DNA of 64,000 nucleotides from Comamonadaceae bacterium UBA4962 (GCA_002397315.1 DHAE01000007.1:1-64000), one strand, 5' to 3'. Positions 27,417-38,643 are shown, counted from the first letter of the stretch. Made by a program: numbers and translations. Notes: a model not told the origin generated them from the letters alone.

Positions 27417-30002
27417 ATGTCCACCATTCCGGTCGAGGTCCGCCTGGGCGCGGCACCGCACAACCGCGAAGACGCCGTGCGCGCCGCCGGCGCACTGCTG
27501 GCCCAGGCCGGCCACATCCAGCCCGCCTACGTCGACAGCCTGCTGCAGCGCGAGAAGGTCGCCAACACCTTCCTGGGCGAAGGGCTGGCCATTCCGCACG
27601 GCATGGTGGAAGACAAGCACCTCGTGCGCCGCACCGGCCTGGCCGTGCTGCAGGTGCCGGCCGGCGTGCGCTGGGGCGACGACGCCAAGCAGGCGAAGCT
27701 GGTGGTGGCGATCGCGGCAGCGTCCGACGAGCACATCCAGGTGCTGCGCCGGTTGACGCGCGTGATGCGCGACGCCGACCTGATGCAGCGCCTGGCCACC
27801 ACGGGCGACGCGCAGGAGATCGTGCGCGCCCTCACGGCCGATGCGCCGGAGGGCAACGCGGGCGCCGGTGCGCAGGGCGCGGCGCTGGAGGATTTCCCGC
27901 TGGGGCGCGAACTCTCCCTCAACTACCCGAGCGGCCTGCACGCGCGGCCGGCGGGCGAATGGGCGCGCGTGGCCAGCCGCTTCCAGGCGCGCGTGCACGT
28001 GCGCTGCGGCGATGCGGTGGCCGACGTGAAGAGCGTGGCCGCGCTGCTGGGCCTGGGTGCCGGGCGCGGCGCGGCGCTGCGCCTGTCCGCCCAGGGGCCG
28101 GATGCGGCTGCGGCGCTGTCCACCCTGGCTGCGACCATCTCGCGGCTGGGCGAGGAAGAAGCCCGCCAGGCCGAACTGTCGGCCGCGCGGCAGGCCCAGG
28201 CACAGGGCCTGGGTCGCGAACTGGGCGACTGGCAACCCGCGGCGCGGCACACCTTCACGGGCATCGCCGCGAGCCCCGGCCTGGTGGTCGGCACCCTGGT
28301 GCATGCGGAGGCCGCCGCCTTGGAGGTGGAAGACCGCTTCACGTCCGTGGCTGCCGAAGCCGCCGCGCTGGACAGTGCATTCGCCGCCGCGCAGGCGCAG
28401 TTGGAGCAACTGGCCGCCGATGCGAAAACGGCCGGCCGCACCGAGCAGGCCGCCATCTTCGCGGCCCACCAGGGGCTGCTGCGCGACGCCGAACTGATGC
28501 AGGCCGTGAGCCGCACCGTGGTGCAGCGCCACGGCGCCGCCTGGGCCTGGCGCCATGCGGTGCACGAGCGCGTGGCCGCGCAGCGCGCGCTGCCGGACGC
28601 CACCCTGGCCGCCCGCGCGGCCGACCTGCAGGACGTGGGCGAGCGCGTGCTGCGCCATCTGCTGGGCCTGGACGGCGATGCCGAAGGGCCCGGCACGGCC
28701 TGGCCGGACGACGCGATCCTGCTGGCCGACGACATTTCTCCCTCGATGGCGGCGCAGATCGACACCGAGCGCGTGCGCGGCTTCTGCACCGCGCGCGGCG
28801 GCCCCACGGCGCACACGGCCATCCTGGCGCGCGCCCTGGGCCTGCCCGCCGTGGTGGCCGCCGGCCCGGGCGTGCTGCCCGCGCAGGGCGGCGCCCAGGG
28901 CCCGACCCTGTCCGGCACGCCGGCCATCCTCGACGGCTACCGCGGCCGGCTGTACGTGGCGCCCAGCGAAACCGCGCTGGTGGAGGCGCGCGAACGCATG
29001 GCACGCCTCGCCCGCCGGCAGGCGGAAGAGGCCCGCACCCGCCGCGAACCCGCGACCACCACCGATGGCCACACGGTGGAGATCGCCGCGAACGTGAACC
29101 GTGCCGACCAGGTCGCGAAGGCGCTGGAGTCGGGTGCCGAAGGCGTCGGCCTGATGCGCACCGAGTTCCTCTTCCTGGAGCGCGACACCGTGCCGGACGA
29201 GGAAGCGCAGTATCAGGCCTACCGCGGCATGGTCGAGGCGCTGCAGGGCCGGCCGCTCGTGGTGCGCACGCTGGACATCGGCGGCGACAAGCGCGTGCCC
29301 CACCTGGACCTGCCCGTGGAAGAAAACCCCTTCCTCGGCGTGCGCGGCGCGCGGCTGGCGCTGCGGCGCGACGACCTGCTGGTGCCGCAGTTGCGCGCGC
29401 TCTACCGCGCCGCGCGGCACGGCCCGCTGCAGGTGATGTTCCCGATGATCAGCACCGTGGAAGAGGTGCATGCACTGCGCGCGCGCATGGAGGCCGTGCG
29501 CGCCGAGCTGCAGGCCCCGGCGGTGCCCGTCGGCATCATGATCGAGGTGCCGTCGGCCGCATTGGCCGCGGACCGTCTGGCCGCGCACGTGGACTTCTTC
29601 TCGATCGGCACCAACGACCTCACCCAGTACACGCTGGCGGTGGACCGCCAGCATCCGGAACTCGCCGGCATGGCCGACAGCCTGCATCCCGCGGTGCTGC
29701 GCCTCGTGGAGCGCACGGTGGCCGGCGCGGCCCGGCACGGGCGCTGGGTGGGCGTGTGCGGTGGCCTCGCAGGCGAGCCGCTCGGCGCGGCACTGTTGGT
29801 GGGCCTGGGCGTGCAGGAGCTCAGCATGAGCGCGGGCGACATCGGCACGGTGAAGGCGCTGCTGCGCCGCCATTCGCTGGCCGAGCTGCAGGCGCTGGCC
29901 CGCAGCGCGCTCGACGTGGACACGGCCGACGAAGTGCGCGCCCTGGGCGCCGCGCTGCGCCCGGCCGCGCAGGCACCGGGGCAGGAGGCGGACCATGGCT
30001 GA
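27417..30002 (+). CDS. fruB: fructose PTS multiphosphoryl transfer protein FruB (EIIA-HPr-EI)
   Basis: 861 residues, fusing three PTS functions. EIIA-Fru domain (about 1-145) has phospho-His H61 in GLAIPHGMVEDK. The HPr-like domain (about 160-245) has H175 in YPSGLHARPAGEW. Enzyme I (about 280-850) has H466 in GGPTAHTAILARAL, plus GLMRTEFLFLERD and VGIMIEVPSAAL of the PEP-binding barrel and FFSIGTNDLTQYTLAVDRQ. The protein can thus carry phosphate from PEP to FruA by itself. ATG 27417 is chosen because AGGAGG lies seven bases upstream; ATG 27411 is too close. It overlaps fruK by eight bases. Confidence 0.96.
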   Translation: MSTIPVEVRLGAAPHNREDAVRAAGALLAQAGHIQPAYVDSLLQREKVANTFLGEGLAIPHGMVEDKHLVRRTGLAVLQVPAGVRWGDDAKQAKLVVAIAAASDEHIQVLRRLTRVMRDADLMQRLATTGDAQEIVRALTADAPEGNAGAGAQGAALEDFPLGRELSLNYPSGLHARPAGEWARVASRFQARVHVRCGDAVADVKSVAALLGLGAGRGAALRLSAQGPDAAAALSTLAATISRLGEEEARQAELSAARQAQAQGLGRELGDWQPAARHTFTGIAASPGLVVGTLVHAEAAALEVEDRFTSVAAEAAALDSAFAAAQAQLEQLAADAKTAGRTEQAAIFAAHQGLLRDAELMQAVSRTVVQRHGAAWAWRHAVHERVAAQRALPDATLAARAADLQDVGERVLRHLLGLDGDAEGPGTAWPDDAILLADDISPSMAAQIDTERVRGFCTARGGPTAHTAILARALGLPAVVAAGPGVLPAQGGAQGPTLSGTPAILDGYRGRLYVAPSETALVEARERMARLARRQAEEARTRREPATTTDGHTVEIAANVNRADQVAKALESGAEGVGLMRTEFLFLERDTVPDEEAQYQAYRGMVEALQGRPLVVRTLDIGGDKRVPHLDLPVEENPFLGVRGARLALRRDDLLVPQLRALYRAARHGPLQVMFPMISTVEEVHALRARMEAVRAELQAPAVPVGIMIEVPSAALAADRLAAHVDFFSIGTNDLTQYTLAVDRQHPELAGMADSLHPAVLRLVERTVAGAARHGRWVGVCGGLAGEPLGAALLVGLGVQELSMSAGDIGTVKALLRRHSLAELQALARSALDVDTADEVRALGAALRPAAQAPGQEADHG

Positions 30003-31002
30003 GAACCCTCTGCCCCGCGTTTTCACGATCACCCTCAACCCGGCGATCGACCACACGGTGCGGGTGCAGTCCCTCGTGCCCGGCCACGTGCACCGCGCGC
30101 TCGGCCAGCAGGTGGAGGCCGGCGGCAAGGGCGTGGGCGTCGCGGCCGTGCTCGCGGCGCTCGGCGTGCCCGTGACGGCCACCGGCTGGCTGGGCGCTGA
30201 CAACGACGCGGTGTTCGCCGCCGCCTTCGCCCAGCGCGGCATCGCGGACGGCATGCTGCGCCTGCCGGGCGCCACGCGCACGAACATCAAGATCGCCGAC
30301 GCCGCGCGCGGCGACTCCACCGACATCAACCTGCCGGGCCTGGCCCTGGAGCCCGCGGCCCTCGCGCGCGCCGAGGCCGATCTCACGGCCGCGCTCTGCG
30401 CGCAGGTGCGGACCGGCGACTGGTGCGAGCTCGCCGGCAGCCTGCCGCCCGGCGCGGACGCCGCCGTCTGGGAGCGCCTTGCGCGGGCCGTGGCCGCGCG
30501 CGGCGCACGCATCGCGATCGACACGGGCGGCGCGGTGCTGCGGCAACTGCTGGCAGACCTCGCCGATCCGGCGCGCGGCGCCGTGGTGCCCGTGGATTTC
30601 ATCAAGCCCAACCGCGCCGAGCTGGAGGAACTGGCCGGCCGCGATCTGCCGACGCCGGGCGACGTGGCCGAGGCCGCCGCCGCGCTGTGCCGCACGCACG
30701 GAGTGCGGCAACTCGCCGTCTCCCTGGGCGGCGACGGCGCGGTGATCGCCAGCGCCGACGGCTGCTGGCATGCCGCCGCGCCGCGCGTGCCGGTGGCCAC
30801 CACGGTGGGCGCCGGCGACGCGCTGGTGGCCGGCACGCTCGCGGCGCTCTCGCAGGGGCATGCCATGCCCGGCGCCGCCACCTTCGGCATGGCCTGCGCG
30901 GCCGCGCGCATCCAGCGCATCGCCCCCGGCCTGCCGCCGCGCGCCGAGGTCGACGCGCTGGCGGCATCCATCACCGCCCAACCGCTGCACGGGCCGCGGT
31001 AA
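29995..31002 (+). CDS. fruK: 1-phosphofructokinase
   Basis: 335 residues of the PfkB/ribokinase family. It phosphorylates fructose-1-phosphate, the product of FruA, to fructose-1,6-bisphosphate. FTITLNPAIDHTV at the start, GGKGVGVAAVLAALG (sugar-site loop, here GVGVA instead of the commoner GINVA), DFIKPNRAELEEL and the catalytic TVGAGDALVAGTLAAL are all recognisable. It overlaps the fruB end by eight bases, indicating translational coupling, and is followed after 22 bases by fruA. Confidence 0.94.
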   Translation: MAENPLPRVFTITLNPAIDHTVRVQSLVPGHVHRALGQQVEAGGKGVGVAAVLAALGVPVTATGWLGADNDAVFAAAFAQRGIADGMLRLPGATRTNIKIADAARGDSTDINLPGLALEPAALARAEADLTAALCAQVRTGDWCELAGSLPPGADAAVWERLARAVAARGARIAIDTGGAVLRQLLADLADPARGAVVPVDFIKPNRAELEELAGRDLPTPGDVAEAAAALCRTHGVRQLAVSLGGDGAVIASADGCWHAAAPRVPVATTVGAGDALVAGTLAALSQGHAMPGAATFGMACAAARIQRIAPGLPPRAEVDALAASITAQPLHGPR

Positions 31003-31024
31003 CGCCATTCAGGAGACACACACC

Positions 31025-32848
31025 ATGGCCCAACTCATCGCCATCGCCGCGAGCCAGGCCGGCCCGGCGCACAGCTTCATGGTGGCCGAGGCGCTGCGCG
31101 CCGCGGCCGAATCGCTCGGGCACCGCATCGCCGTGAGCGTGCACAGCAGCCTGGGCACGCAGGGCGGCTTCAGCGACGGAGAACTCTCGGGCGCCGCCGC
31201 CGCCATCGTCGCGGCCGACATGGCCGTGGACCGGCAGGAACTGCTGGGCACCGCTTCCGCGCCCGTGCACGAGGTCGCTCCGGGCGACGTGCTGGCCGAC
31301 GCCGAGCGCGTAGTGCGCGATGCGCTGGCGCGCACGGGTGCCGCGCCTGCACAGAATCCCGCCGTGCCGTCGCCGTCCGCCACGCCATCCGCCCCGGTCG
31401 CCGCCGCCGCGGCCGCCCCGCAGGGCCCGCTGCGCATCGTCGCCATCACCTCCTGCCCCACCGGCGTGGCCCACACCTTCATGGCCGCCGAGGCGCTGGA
31501 GCAGGGCGCGCGGGCGCTGGGCCACACCATCAAAGTGGAAACGCAAGGCTCGGTGGGCGCGCAGAACACCCTGACCGCCGCCGACATCGCCGCGGCCGAC
31601 CTGGTGGTGATCGCCGCGGACACGCAGGTCAACCGCGACCGCTTCTCGGGCAAGCGCCTCTACGCCACCGGCACCAAGGCCGCCATCCACGACGCGGCGG
31701 CGGTCTTCGCGCAGGCGCGCACGCAGGCCCCGGTGTGGGGCGGTGCCGCCGCCTCCGCACCGGCGGCGGGTGGCGCGGCATCGGCCGCACCGGCAGCCGG
31801 CGCGGGCAAGCGCGAGTCCACCGGCGCCTACAAGCACCTGATGACGGGTGTGTCCTTCATGCTGCCCTTCGTGGTGGCCGGCGGCCTGCTGATCGCGCTG
31901 GCCTTCGCGCTGGGCGGCATCTACGTGTACGACGACGCGCACCAGGGGACGCTCGGCTGGGTGCTGTTCCAGGTGGGCGCCAAGGCGGGCTTCGCGCTCA
32001 TGCTGCCGGCGCTGGCGGGCTACATCGCCTATTCCATCGCCGACCGGCCCGGCATCGCGCCCGGCATGATCGGCGGCATGCTGGCCGGCACGGTGGGCGC
32101 GGGCTTCCTCGGCGCGATCGCGGCGGGCTTCATCGCGGGCTATTCCGTGCACTGGCTGAACCGCCTCATCCGCCTGCCGCGCGGGCTCGACGGGCTCAAA
32201 CCGGTGCTGATCCTGCCGCTGCTGGGTGCGGCCATCGTCGGCGTGCTGATGATGATGGTGATCGGCGCGCCCATGGCCGCCGTGATGGGCGCGCTCACCG
32301 ACTGGCTCAAGGGCCTGCAGACCGGCAGCGCCGTGCTGCTGGGCGTGATCCTGGGAGCCATGATGGCCTTCGACATGGGCGGGCCGGTGAACAAGGCGGC
32401 CTACGTCTTCTCCACCACGCTGATCGCGAGCGGCGTGGCCACCCCGATGGCCGCCGCCATGGCCGCCGGCATGACGCCGCCCCTGGGCATCGCCCTGGCC
32501 TGCTGGCTGTTCAAGAGCCGTTTCACCGCCGAGGAGCGCGAAGCCTCCAAGGCATCGGCCGTGCTGGGCCTGGCCTTCATCACCGAAGGCGCGATTCCGT
32601 TCGTGGCGCGCGACCCGCTGCGCGTGATCCCCGCCTGCGTGCTGGGGTCCGCCGTGGCCGGCGGCCTCTCGATGGCGTGGAACATCGGCCTGCAGGCGCC
32701 GCACGGCGGCGTGTTCGTGCTGGCGATCCCGAACGCGGTGAACCACGTGGTGCCTTATGCAGCCGCCATCCTGGCCGGCACGGTGGTGACGGCCCTGGCG
32801 CTGGGGCTGTTCAAGAAGAAGCTGCAGGTGCCCGCGGCAGCAGCCTGA
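31025..32848 (+). CDS. fruA: fructose-specific PTS transporter FruA (EIIB'-EIIB-EIIC)
   Basis: 607 residues, inner membrane. The first EIIB-like domain (about 1-105) has SQAG in place of the phospho-cysteine motif and is thus a degenerate B' domain, as in E. coli FruA. The second EIIB (about 135-235) has the active C144 in AITSCPTGVAHTFMAAEAL. An Ala/Pro linker leads to EIIC with about nine helices, including LMTGVSFMLPFVVAGGLLI, FDMGGPVNKAAYVFS and FITEGAIPFVARDP. It imports fructose with phosphorylation to fructose-1-phosphate. Shine-Dalgarno AGGAGA precedes ATG 31025. Last gene of the fruBKA operon. Confidence 0.96.
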   Translation: MAQLIAIAASQAGPAHSFMVAEALRAAAESLGHRIAVSVHSSLGTQGGFSDGELSGAAAAIVAADMAVDRQELLGTASAPVHEVAPGDVLADAERVVRDALARTGAAPAQNPAVPSPSATPSAPVAAAAAAPQGPLRIVAITSCPTGVAHTFMAAEALEQGARALGHTIKVETQGSVGAQNTLTAADIAAADLVVIAADTQVNRDRFSGKRLYATGTKAAIHDAAAVFAQARTQAPVWGGAAASAPAAGGAASAAPAAGAGKRESTGAYKHLMTGVSFMLPFVVAGGLLIALAFALGGIYVYDDAHQGTLGWVLFQVGAKAGFALMLPALAGYIAYSIADRPGIAPGMIGGMLAGTVGAGFLGAIAAGFIAGYSVHWLNRLIRLPRGLDGLKPVLILPLLGAAIVGVLMMMVIGAPMAAVMGALTDWLKGLQTGSAVLLGVILGAMMAFDMGGPVNKAAYVFSTTLIASGVATPMAAAMAAGMTPPLGIALACWLFKSRFTAEEREASKASAVLGLAFITEGAIPFVARDPLRVIPACVLGSAVAGGLSMAWNIGLQAPHGGVFVLAIPNAVNHVVPYAAAILAGTVVTALALGLFKKKLQVPAAAA

Positions 32849-32974
32849 GGCCTGCGCTGGCCGGCACTGCGCTGGCGCTGCATGGGCGCTGCATGGGCGC
32901 GTTCACCAGCGCATGGGGCGGCAGCGGCCCTTGCCAGGCCCCGCTCCAGCGCGCCGCCCGCCAGGCTGCGCCAC

Positions 32975-33454
32975 CTACTTGCGGCCGCGCCGCGCGCCGG
33001 TCTCGGTCACGCGGTAGCTGCCGCCCGGCTCCACGCGCACGGTGAAGGTGTGCAGCCGGTCGTCCTCGTCGTGCTCGTAGCGCGCCTTCACCGTGATCTC
33101 GATGGCGGCGCCCCGCGACCGGCACTGCAGCGAGTCGAAGCGGTACTGCCGGTGGTCGTCGTTCAGCTCGGGGAAGGCAAGCGTTTTCGTCGTGCGGGAC
33201 GCCTCGCCCTGCAGCGGATCGGTCACCCACTGCACGTAGAGCTCGCTGCCCGCGCCTTCATGCACGTTCGCCTCCACCACGCGGTAGGTACCCTGCCGGT
33301 CGGCCTCCTGCCACTGGCCGCACGGCAGCACCTGGCGCACGAAGACGGGCAGGGCCTCCACCTGCGCGCGCATCCAGGAACCGGCTGCATGCGACGGAAG
33401 CACCGTCACAGCCAGGCAGGCGAGCGCGAAAAGTCGTGCGTGTCGTTTCACCAT
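32975..33454 (-). CDS. hypothetical secreted protein
   Basis: 159 residues with a clear signal peptide (RLFALACLAVTVLPSHA, cleavage near residue 23). The mature part has a pair of cysteines (VLPCGQWQEAD and SLQCRSRG) that may form a disulphide, and a beta-rich pattern ending in VEPGGSYRVTETGARRGRK. I do not recognise a family. It is convergent with fruA and precedes no obvious partner; the neighbour upstream on the same strand is a diguanylate cyclase. Confidence 0.75.
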   Translation of the reverse strand: MVKRHARLFALACLAVTVLPSHAAGSWMRAQVEALPVFVRQVLPCGQWQEADRQGTYRVVEANVHEGAGSELYVQWVTDPLQGEASRTTKTLAFPELNDDHRQYRFDSLQCRSRGAAIEITVKARYEHDEDDRLHTFTVRVEPGGSYRVTETGARRGRK

Positions 33455-33566
33455 TGCGCCGTACTCGCTTCAGTTTGGATTTTCCATGAGACCGGGTCTT
33501 CGGCCGGTTGGCGGCCGCCGGGAAGATGATTCAGTCCCGCCGCTGAGGACGTGTGCGCCGTCGGCA

Positions 33567-34742
33567 TCATCCAGCTGCATCCCGCACCTGCAGCCTTCCC
33601 CGGCCCCCGCGCTTTGCTTCATACAGCGCATCGTCGGCGCGCGCCAGCAGGTCGGCGAGCAACGCCGCGACGGCGGCTTCCCGGGCATCCGGCGCGGCGG
33701 CCGCAAGGGTCGCGGCCCCCGCGCTGTAGCCGAAGGGAAATCCGACCGCCGCGGGGCTTTCGGCGGCCAGGCGCGCGCGCAGGCGGCGGTCAAAGCTCTC
33801 CGCGGCACGGTCCCCCGGCGCATGCGCGAGCAGTACCGCGAACTCCTCGCCGCCGATGCGGCCGGCCACGTCCCCCGTGCGTGTCGCGTCCTGCAGCAGC
33901 TGCGCGAAGAACGCCAGCACGTGGTCGCCCGTGCCGTGCCCATGCTGGTCGTTCACGCGCTTGAAATGGTCCACGTCCAGCATCACCGCCGTGACGCGCA
34001 GCCCATGCCGCAGTGCGTGCGCCAGCAGGGCACGTCCCCGCACGTCGAAGCCGCGGCGGTTGAGCACGCCGGTGAGCGCATCCGTCTTGGCCAGCGCGCG
34101 CAGCTTGTCCTCTGCCTCGGTACGCCATGCGACCAGCAGCGCCACCGTGCCCAGCACCAGCGTCACGTTGGCCGCGAGCGCGGCGGCGAGGTTCACGGGG
34201 TGCGGCGTGCGGAAGCTCGGATAGGCATCGGTGAAGGCGCCGAGCACGCCGCGCGCGCCCGTGAGGCCGGCCATGGCGACCAGGCAGGCGCACAGCAGCA
34301 GCCGCCAGCGCCGCGGCGAAGGCTGCAGCGGCAGCAGCGTGGCCCGCGCCACCACGGTGAGCAGCACGGCCAGCAGCAGGTTGGACCAGCCCACGCGGAA
34401 GCCGTAGTGGCCGAAGCCCAGGGCATAGCCGATCGGGATCGCGGCGGCGAGCCACGGCAGCCAGCGGCGCCCGGGACGCGGCCCCAGCCATTCCTGCAGC
34501 GCGGCGAAAAGCGCCCACTGGGCGGCCGCGGCGCTGCCGATGGAGAGCGTGGACAGTGCCCGGTCCCAGAGGTGCGACGAGGCGATGATCGCCGCCCACG
34601 AGAGCGCCTGCAGTGCCACGCTGGCCTGCGCGCAGCGCGCGGCCCGGCTCACCCCGCGCCCCATGATGAGGGGCAGGGCGACCGAGAGCATGGCCAGGTT
34701 GGTGGCCGTGACGGCCAGCAGCGTGACGAAATCCAGCGCCAT
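33567..34742 (-). CDS. membrane diguanylate cyclase (GGDEF)
   Basis: 391 residues. Six or seven hydrophobic helices fill the first ~200 residues with no recognisable periplasmic domain. The GGDEF domain begins at KTDALTGVLNRRGFD and carries the active motif GGEEF, preceded by VMLDVDHFKRVND. An intact allosteric inhibition site, RTGD, lies five residues before GGEEF, so both catalysis and product feedback are expected. It makes cyclic di-GMP from two GTP, favouring sessile behaviour. It stands apart from the EAL fragment at the left edge. Confidence 0.93.
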   Translation of the reverse strand: MALDFVTLLAVTATNLAMLSVALPLIMGRGVSRAARCAQASVALQALSWAAIIASSHLWDRALSTLSIGSAAAAQWALFAALQEWLGPRPGRRWLPWLAAAIPIGYALGFGHYGFRVGWSNLLLAVLLTVVARATLLPLQPSPRRWRLLLCACLVAMAGLTGARGVLGAFTDAYPSFRTPHPVNLAAALAANVTLVLGTVALLVAWRTEAEDKLRALAKTDALTGVLNRRGFDVRGRALLAHALRHGLRVTAVMLDVDHFKRVNDQHGHGTGDHVLAFFAQLLQDATRTGDVAGRIGGEEFAVLLAHAPGDRAAESFDRRLRARLAAESPAAVGFPFGYSAGAATLAAAAPDAREAAVAALLADLLARADDALYEAKRGGRGRLQVRDAAG

Positions 34743-34788
34743 GGGCGGGCTCGGGCGTTGCGGCCGGGGGCCGCAGGCGGTGTGCCGG

Positions 34789-36270
34789 CTACTGGAAAGC
34801 GACTTCCGCGAAGCTGCGCAGCTTGCGGCTGTGCAGGCGGCTCACGCCACCCGCGCGCAGGATGTCGATGGCGCGCATGCCGATGCGCAGGTGCTGGTCG
34901 ACGCGCTCGCGGTAGAAATGGTTGGCCATGCCCGGCAGCTTGATCTCGCCGTGCAGCGGTTTGTCGGACACGCACAGCAGCGTGCCGTAGGGCACGCGGA
35001 AGCGGAAGCCGTTGGCCGCGATGGTCGCGCTCTCCATGTCCAGCGCCACGGCGCGGCTCTGGCTGAAGCGGCGCTGGGGCATGTTGTCGGGCAGCAGCTC
35101 CCAGTTGCGGTTGTCGGTGCTGGCCACGGTGCCGGTGCGCATGATGCGCTTGAGCTGGTCCTCCGGCACCCGGGTCACGTCCTCCACCGCCTGCTGCAGC
35201 GCGAGCTGGATCTCGGCCAGCGCGGGGATCGGCACCCACAGGGGCAGTTCCTCGTCGAGCACGTGGTCCTCGCGCACGTAGGCATGCGCCAGCACGTAGT
35301 CGCCCAGTTGCTGGCTGTTGCGCAGGCCCGCGCAGTGGCCGAGCATCATCCAGGCATGCGGGCGCAGCACGGCGATGTGGTCGGTGATGGTCTTGGCGTT
35401 CGACGGGCCCACGCCGATGTTGACCATGCTGGTGCCGCTGCGGTCGGCGCGCACCAGGTGGTAGGCGGGCATCTGCGGCAGGCGCGGCGGCGGCACGCCG
35501 AGTTCATCGCCGGCCTCGGCCGGCAGGCCGGTGCGGCGCGTGACCACGTTGCCCGGCTCGATGAAGGCCACGTACTCGCTGTCGGGGTTCGCCATCTCGG
35601 CGTGGCCCAGGCGCACGAACTCGTCGATGTAGAACTGGTAGTTGGTGAACAGCACGAAGTTCTGGAACCACTCGGGCGCGGTGCCCGTGTAGTGGCGCAG
35701 GCGGTGCAGCGAGTAGTCCACGCGCGGCGCGGTGAAGAGCGACAGCGGATGCGCTTCGCCCGCGCGCGGCTCCCAGGTGCCGTTGGCGATGCCGTCGTCC
35801 ATGGCGGCCAGGTCGGGCAGATCGAACACGTCGCGCATCAGCATGCGGCGCTCGGCCGTGAGCGTGCCCTCGATGTGGTCGTGCTCGGCGAACGAGAAAT
35901 GGATCGGGATCGGCTGGTTGCTGATGCCCACTTCCAGCTCGACGTTGTGGCTGGCGCGCAGCAGGCGGAACTGCTCGGCGTAGTAGCGCGCGAACAGGTC
36001 CGGCCGGGTGAGGGTGGTCTCGTAGCGCCCCGGGCCCTCCACGAAGCCGTAGGCGAGCTGCGTGGCCGCGCGCGCCACCGTGGTGGTCTGCACCCGCACG
36101 AAGGGGTAGAAGGCGCGCACGTGCGCGGCCGGGGTCTCGCCGGCGACGAAGCGCTGCATGGCGCTGCGCAGGTGCCCGATCTGCTCCTGGTAGATGCGCT
36201 GGACCTGGGCCAGCGCGTCGGCGGGATCGGTATGGAAGGTGGGCTCGGTGAATTCTGGAATCTGGGCCAT
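34789..36270 (-). CDS. amn: AMP nucleosidase
   Basis: 493 residues, matching E. coli Amn. It hydrolyses AMP to adenine and ribose-5-phosphate and helps set adenylate levels. The N-terminal regulatory domain (to about 180) includes FYPFVRVQTTTVARAATQLA; the C-terminal nucleoside-phosphorylase-like catalytic domain contains VNIGVGPSNAKTITDHIAVL, WMMLGHCAGLRNSQQLGDYV and VALDMESATIAANGFRF. ATG 36270 has no Shine-Dalgarno; GACAAT ends six bases before it. Divergent from dbpA with an 80-base gap. Confidence 0.96.
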   Translation of the reverse strand: MAQIPEFTEPTFHTDPADALAQVQRIYQEQIGHLRSAMQRFVAGETPAAHVRAFYPFVRVQTTTVARAATQLAYGFVEGPGRYETTLTRPDLFARYYAEQFRLLRASHNVELEVGISNQPIPIHFSFAEHDHIEGTLTAERRMLMRDVFDLPDLAAMDDGIANGTWEPRAGEAHPLSLFTAPRVDYSLHRLRHYTGTAPEWFQNFVLFTNYQFYIDEFVRLGHAEMANPDSEYVAFIEPGNVVTRRTGLPAEAGDELGVPPPRLPQMPAYHLVRADRSGTSMVNIGVGPSNAKTITDHIAVLRPHAWMMLGHCAGLRNSQQLGDYVLAHAYVREDHVLDEELPLWVPIPALAEIQLALQQAVEDVTRVPEDQLKRIMRTGTVASTDNRNWELLPDNMPQRRFSQSRAVALDMESATIAANGFRFRVPYGTLLCVSDKPLHGEIKLPGMANHFYRERVDQHLRIGMRAIDILRAGGVSRLHSRKLRSFAEVAFQ

Positions 36271-36276
36271 GCGCCT

Positions 36277-36282
36277 ATTGTC
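36277..36282 (-). promoter_or_regulatory. -10-like hexamer 6 nt before amn
   Basis: On the minus strand GACAAT, six bases (AGGCGC), then ATG 36270. No Shine-Dalgarno and no clear -35. The spacing would place the transcript start at the start codon. Confidence 0.45.
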
Positions 36283-36338
36283 CACGCCCGCCGTGTCCGT
36301 CGCGCGGGAATCGGTGGGGGGGGGCGCGGCCGGGCCGG

Positions 36339-36344
36339 GATAAT
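36339..36344 (+). promoter_or_regulatory. -10-like hexamer 6 nt before dbpA
   Basis: GATAAT, six bases (CGGGCG), then ATG 36351. The same geometry and nearly the same flank (CGGGCC) occur before the methyltransferase gene at 59353. No Shine-Dalgarno or clear -35 is visible. Confidence 0.45.
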
Positions 36345-36350
36345 CGGGCG

Positions 36351-37778
<1,428 letters not shown>

Positions 37779-37875
37779 CGGCGGCCCGCCCCGTCGCCAG
37801 GACGGCGCGGGCCTCCTCGTCGTCTCCACGCACAGGGTTTACCCTGCGGCGGTGCGTTGCCAAGCCCTTTAGACT

Positions 37876-37889
37876 TCTAGTCATCTAGA
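37876..37889. promoter_or_regulatory. inverted repeat at the gntR ribosome site (candidate autoregulatory operator)
   Basis: TCTAG-TCAT-CTAGA is a perfect 5-4-5 inverted repeat; its right arm runs into AGAGGAG, the Shine-Dalgarno of the GntR-type gene at 37900. CTAG is rare in such GC-rich DNA, and two copies 9 bases apart are striking. HutC-type GntR regulators commonly bind such palindromes at their own promoter. Confidence 0.55.
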
Positions 37890-37899
37890 GGAGTGACTG

Positions 37900-38643
37900 A
37901 TGTCAGAAGTGATCGCGCTGGATGGTGGGGTTGGCCAGCGGGGCCTGGCGCGCTACGCCGCGCTCGCGGAAGCGCTGCGGCGCCGGGTGGTGCGCGGCGA
38001 ATGGCCACCCGGTTCCGCACTGCCGGCCGAGCAGGCGCTGGCGGCCGAGCACGGCGTGGCGCTCGGCACCCTGCGCCGCGCGCTGGAGCTGCTGGTGGAG
38101 CAGGGCCTGATCGAGCGCATCCACGGCCGCGGCACCTTCGTGCGCAGCGGCATCGCGGGAGCGTCGATGCTGCGGTTCTTCCGTTTCGGCGACGGGCCGG
38201 GCGCCGCGCCGGCATCGCGCATCCTTTCGCGCCGCCGCGCCGACCCCCCGGACGCGGTGGCCCGGGCCCTGGGACTGGCCGCCGGCGAGAGCGCGCTGCG
38301 CCTGCAGCGCCTGCGCCTGGTCGACGGCGAGCCCTGCCTGCTGGAGCGGATCTGGCTGCCGCTAGACCTCTTCGCTCCCCTGGAGGACGAGGATCCGCAG
38401 ACCTGGGGCGACCTGCTCTATCCCTTCTATGCCGCCCGGCTGGGCGTGCACGTCCACCGCGCGGTGGACGAGATCGGCTTCGCCGCGCTCACCGCGCCGC
38501 AGGCGCAGGCGCTCGGCCTGCAGGCCGGCCACCCCTGCGCGCTCGTCACACGGCGCGCCATGGACCTCTCGGGCCGCTGCGTCGAATGGCGCGCCACCCG
38601 CGGCGATGCGCACGCCTTCCACTACACCGTCACGCTCACGTGA
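37900..38643 (+). CDS. GntR-family regulator with UTRA effector domain (HutC subfamily)
   Basis: 247 residues. N-terminal winged helix (about 15-85): YAALAEALRRRVVRGEWPPG, LPAEQALAAEHGVALGTLRR and IHGRGTFV. The C-terminal UTRA ligand domain (about 105-245) contains ESALRLQRLRLVDGEPCLLE and GDAHAFHYTVTL. It probably controls the receptor and amidohydrolase genes that follow after 23 bases, in answer to the compound they handle. RBS AGAGGAG, seven bases from ATG. Confidence 0.92.
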   Translation: MSEVIALDGGVGQRGLARYAALAEALRRRVVRGEWPPGSALPAEQALAAEHGVALGTLRRALELLVEQGLIERIHGRGTFVRSGIAGASMLRFFRFGDGPGAAPASRILSRRRADPPDAVARALGLAAGESALRLQRLRLVDGEPCLLERIWLPLDLFAPLEDEDPQTWGDLLYPFYAARLGVHVHRAVDEIGFAALTAPQAQALGLQAGHPCALVTRRAMDLSGRCVEWRATRGDAHAFHYTVTLT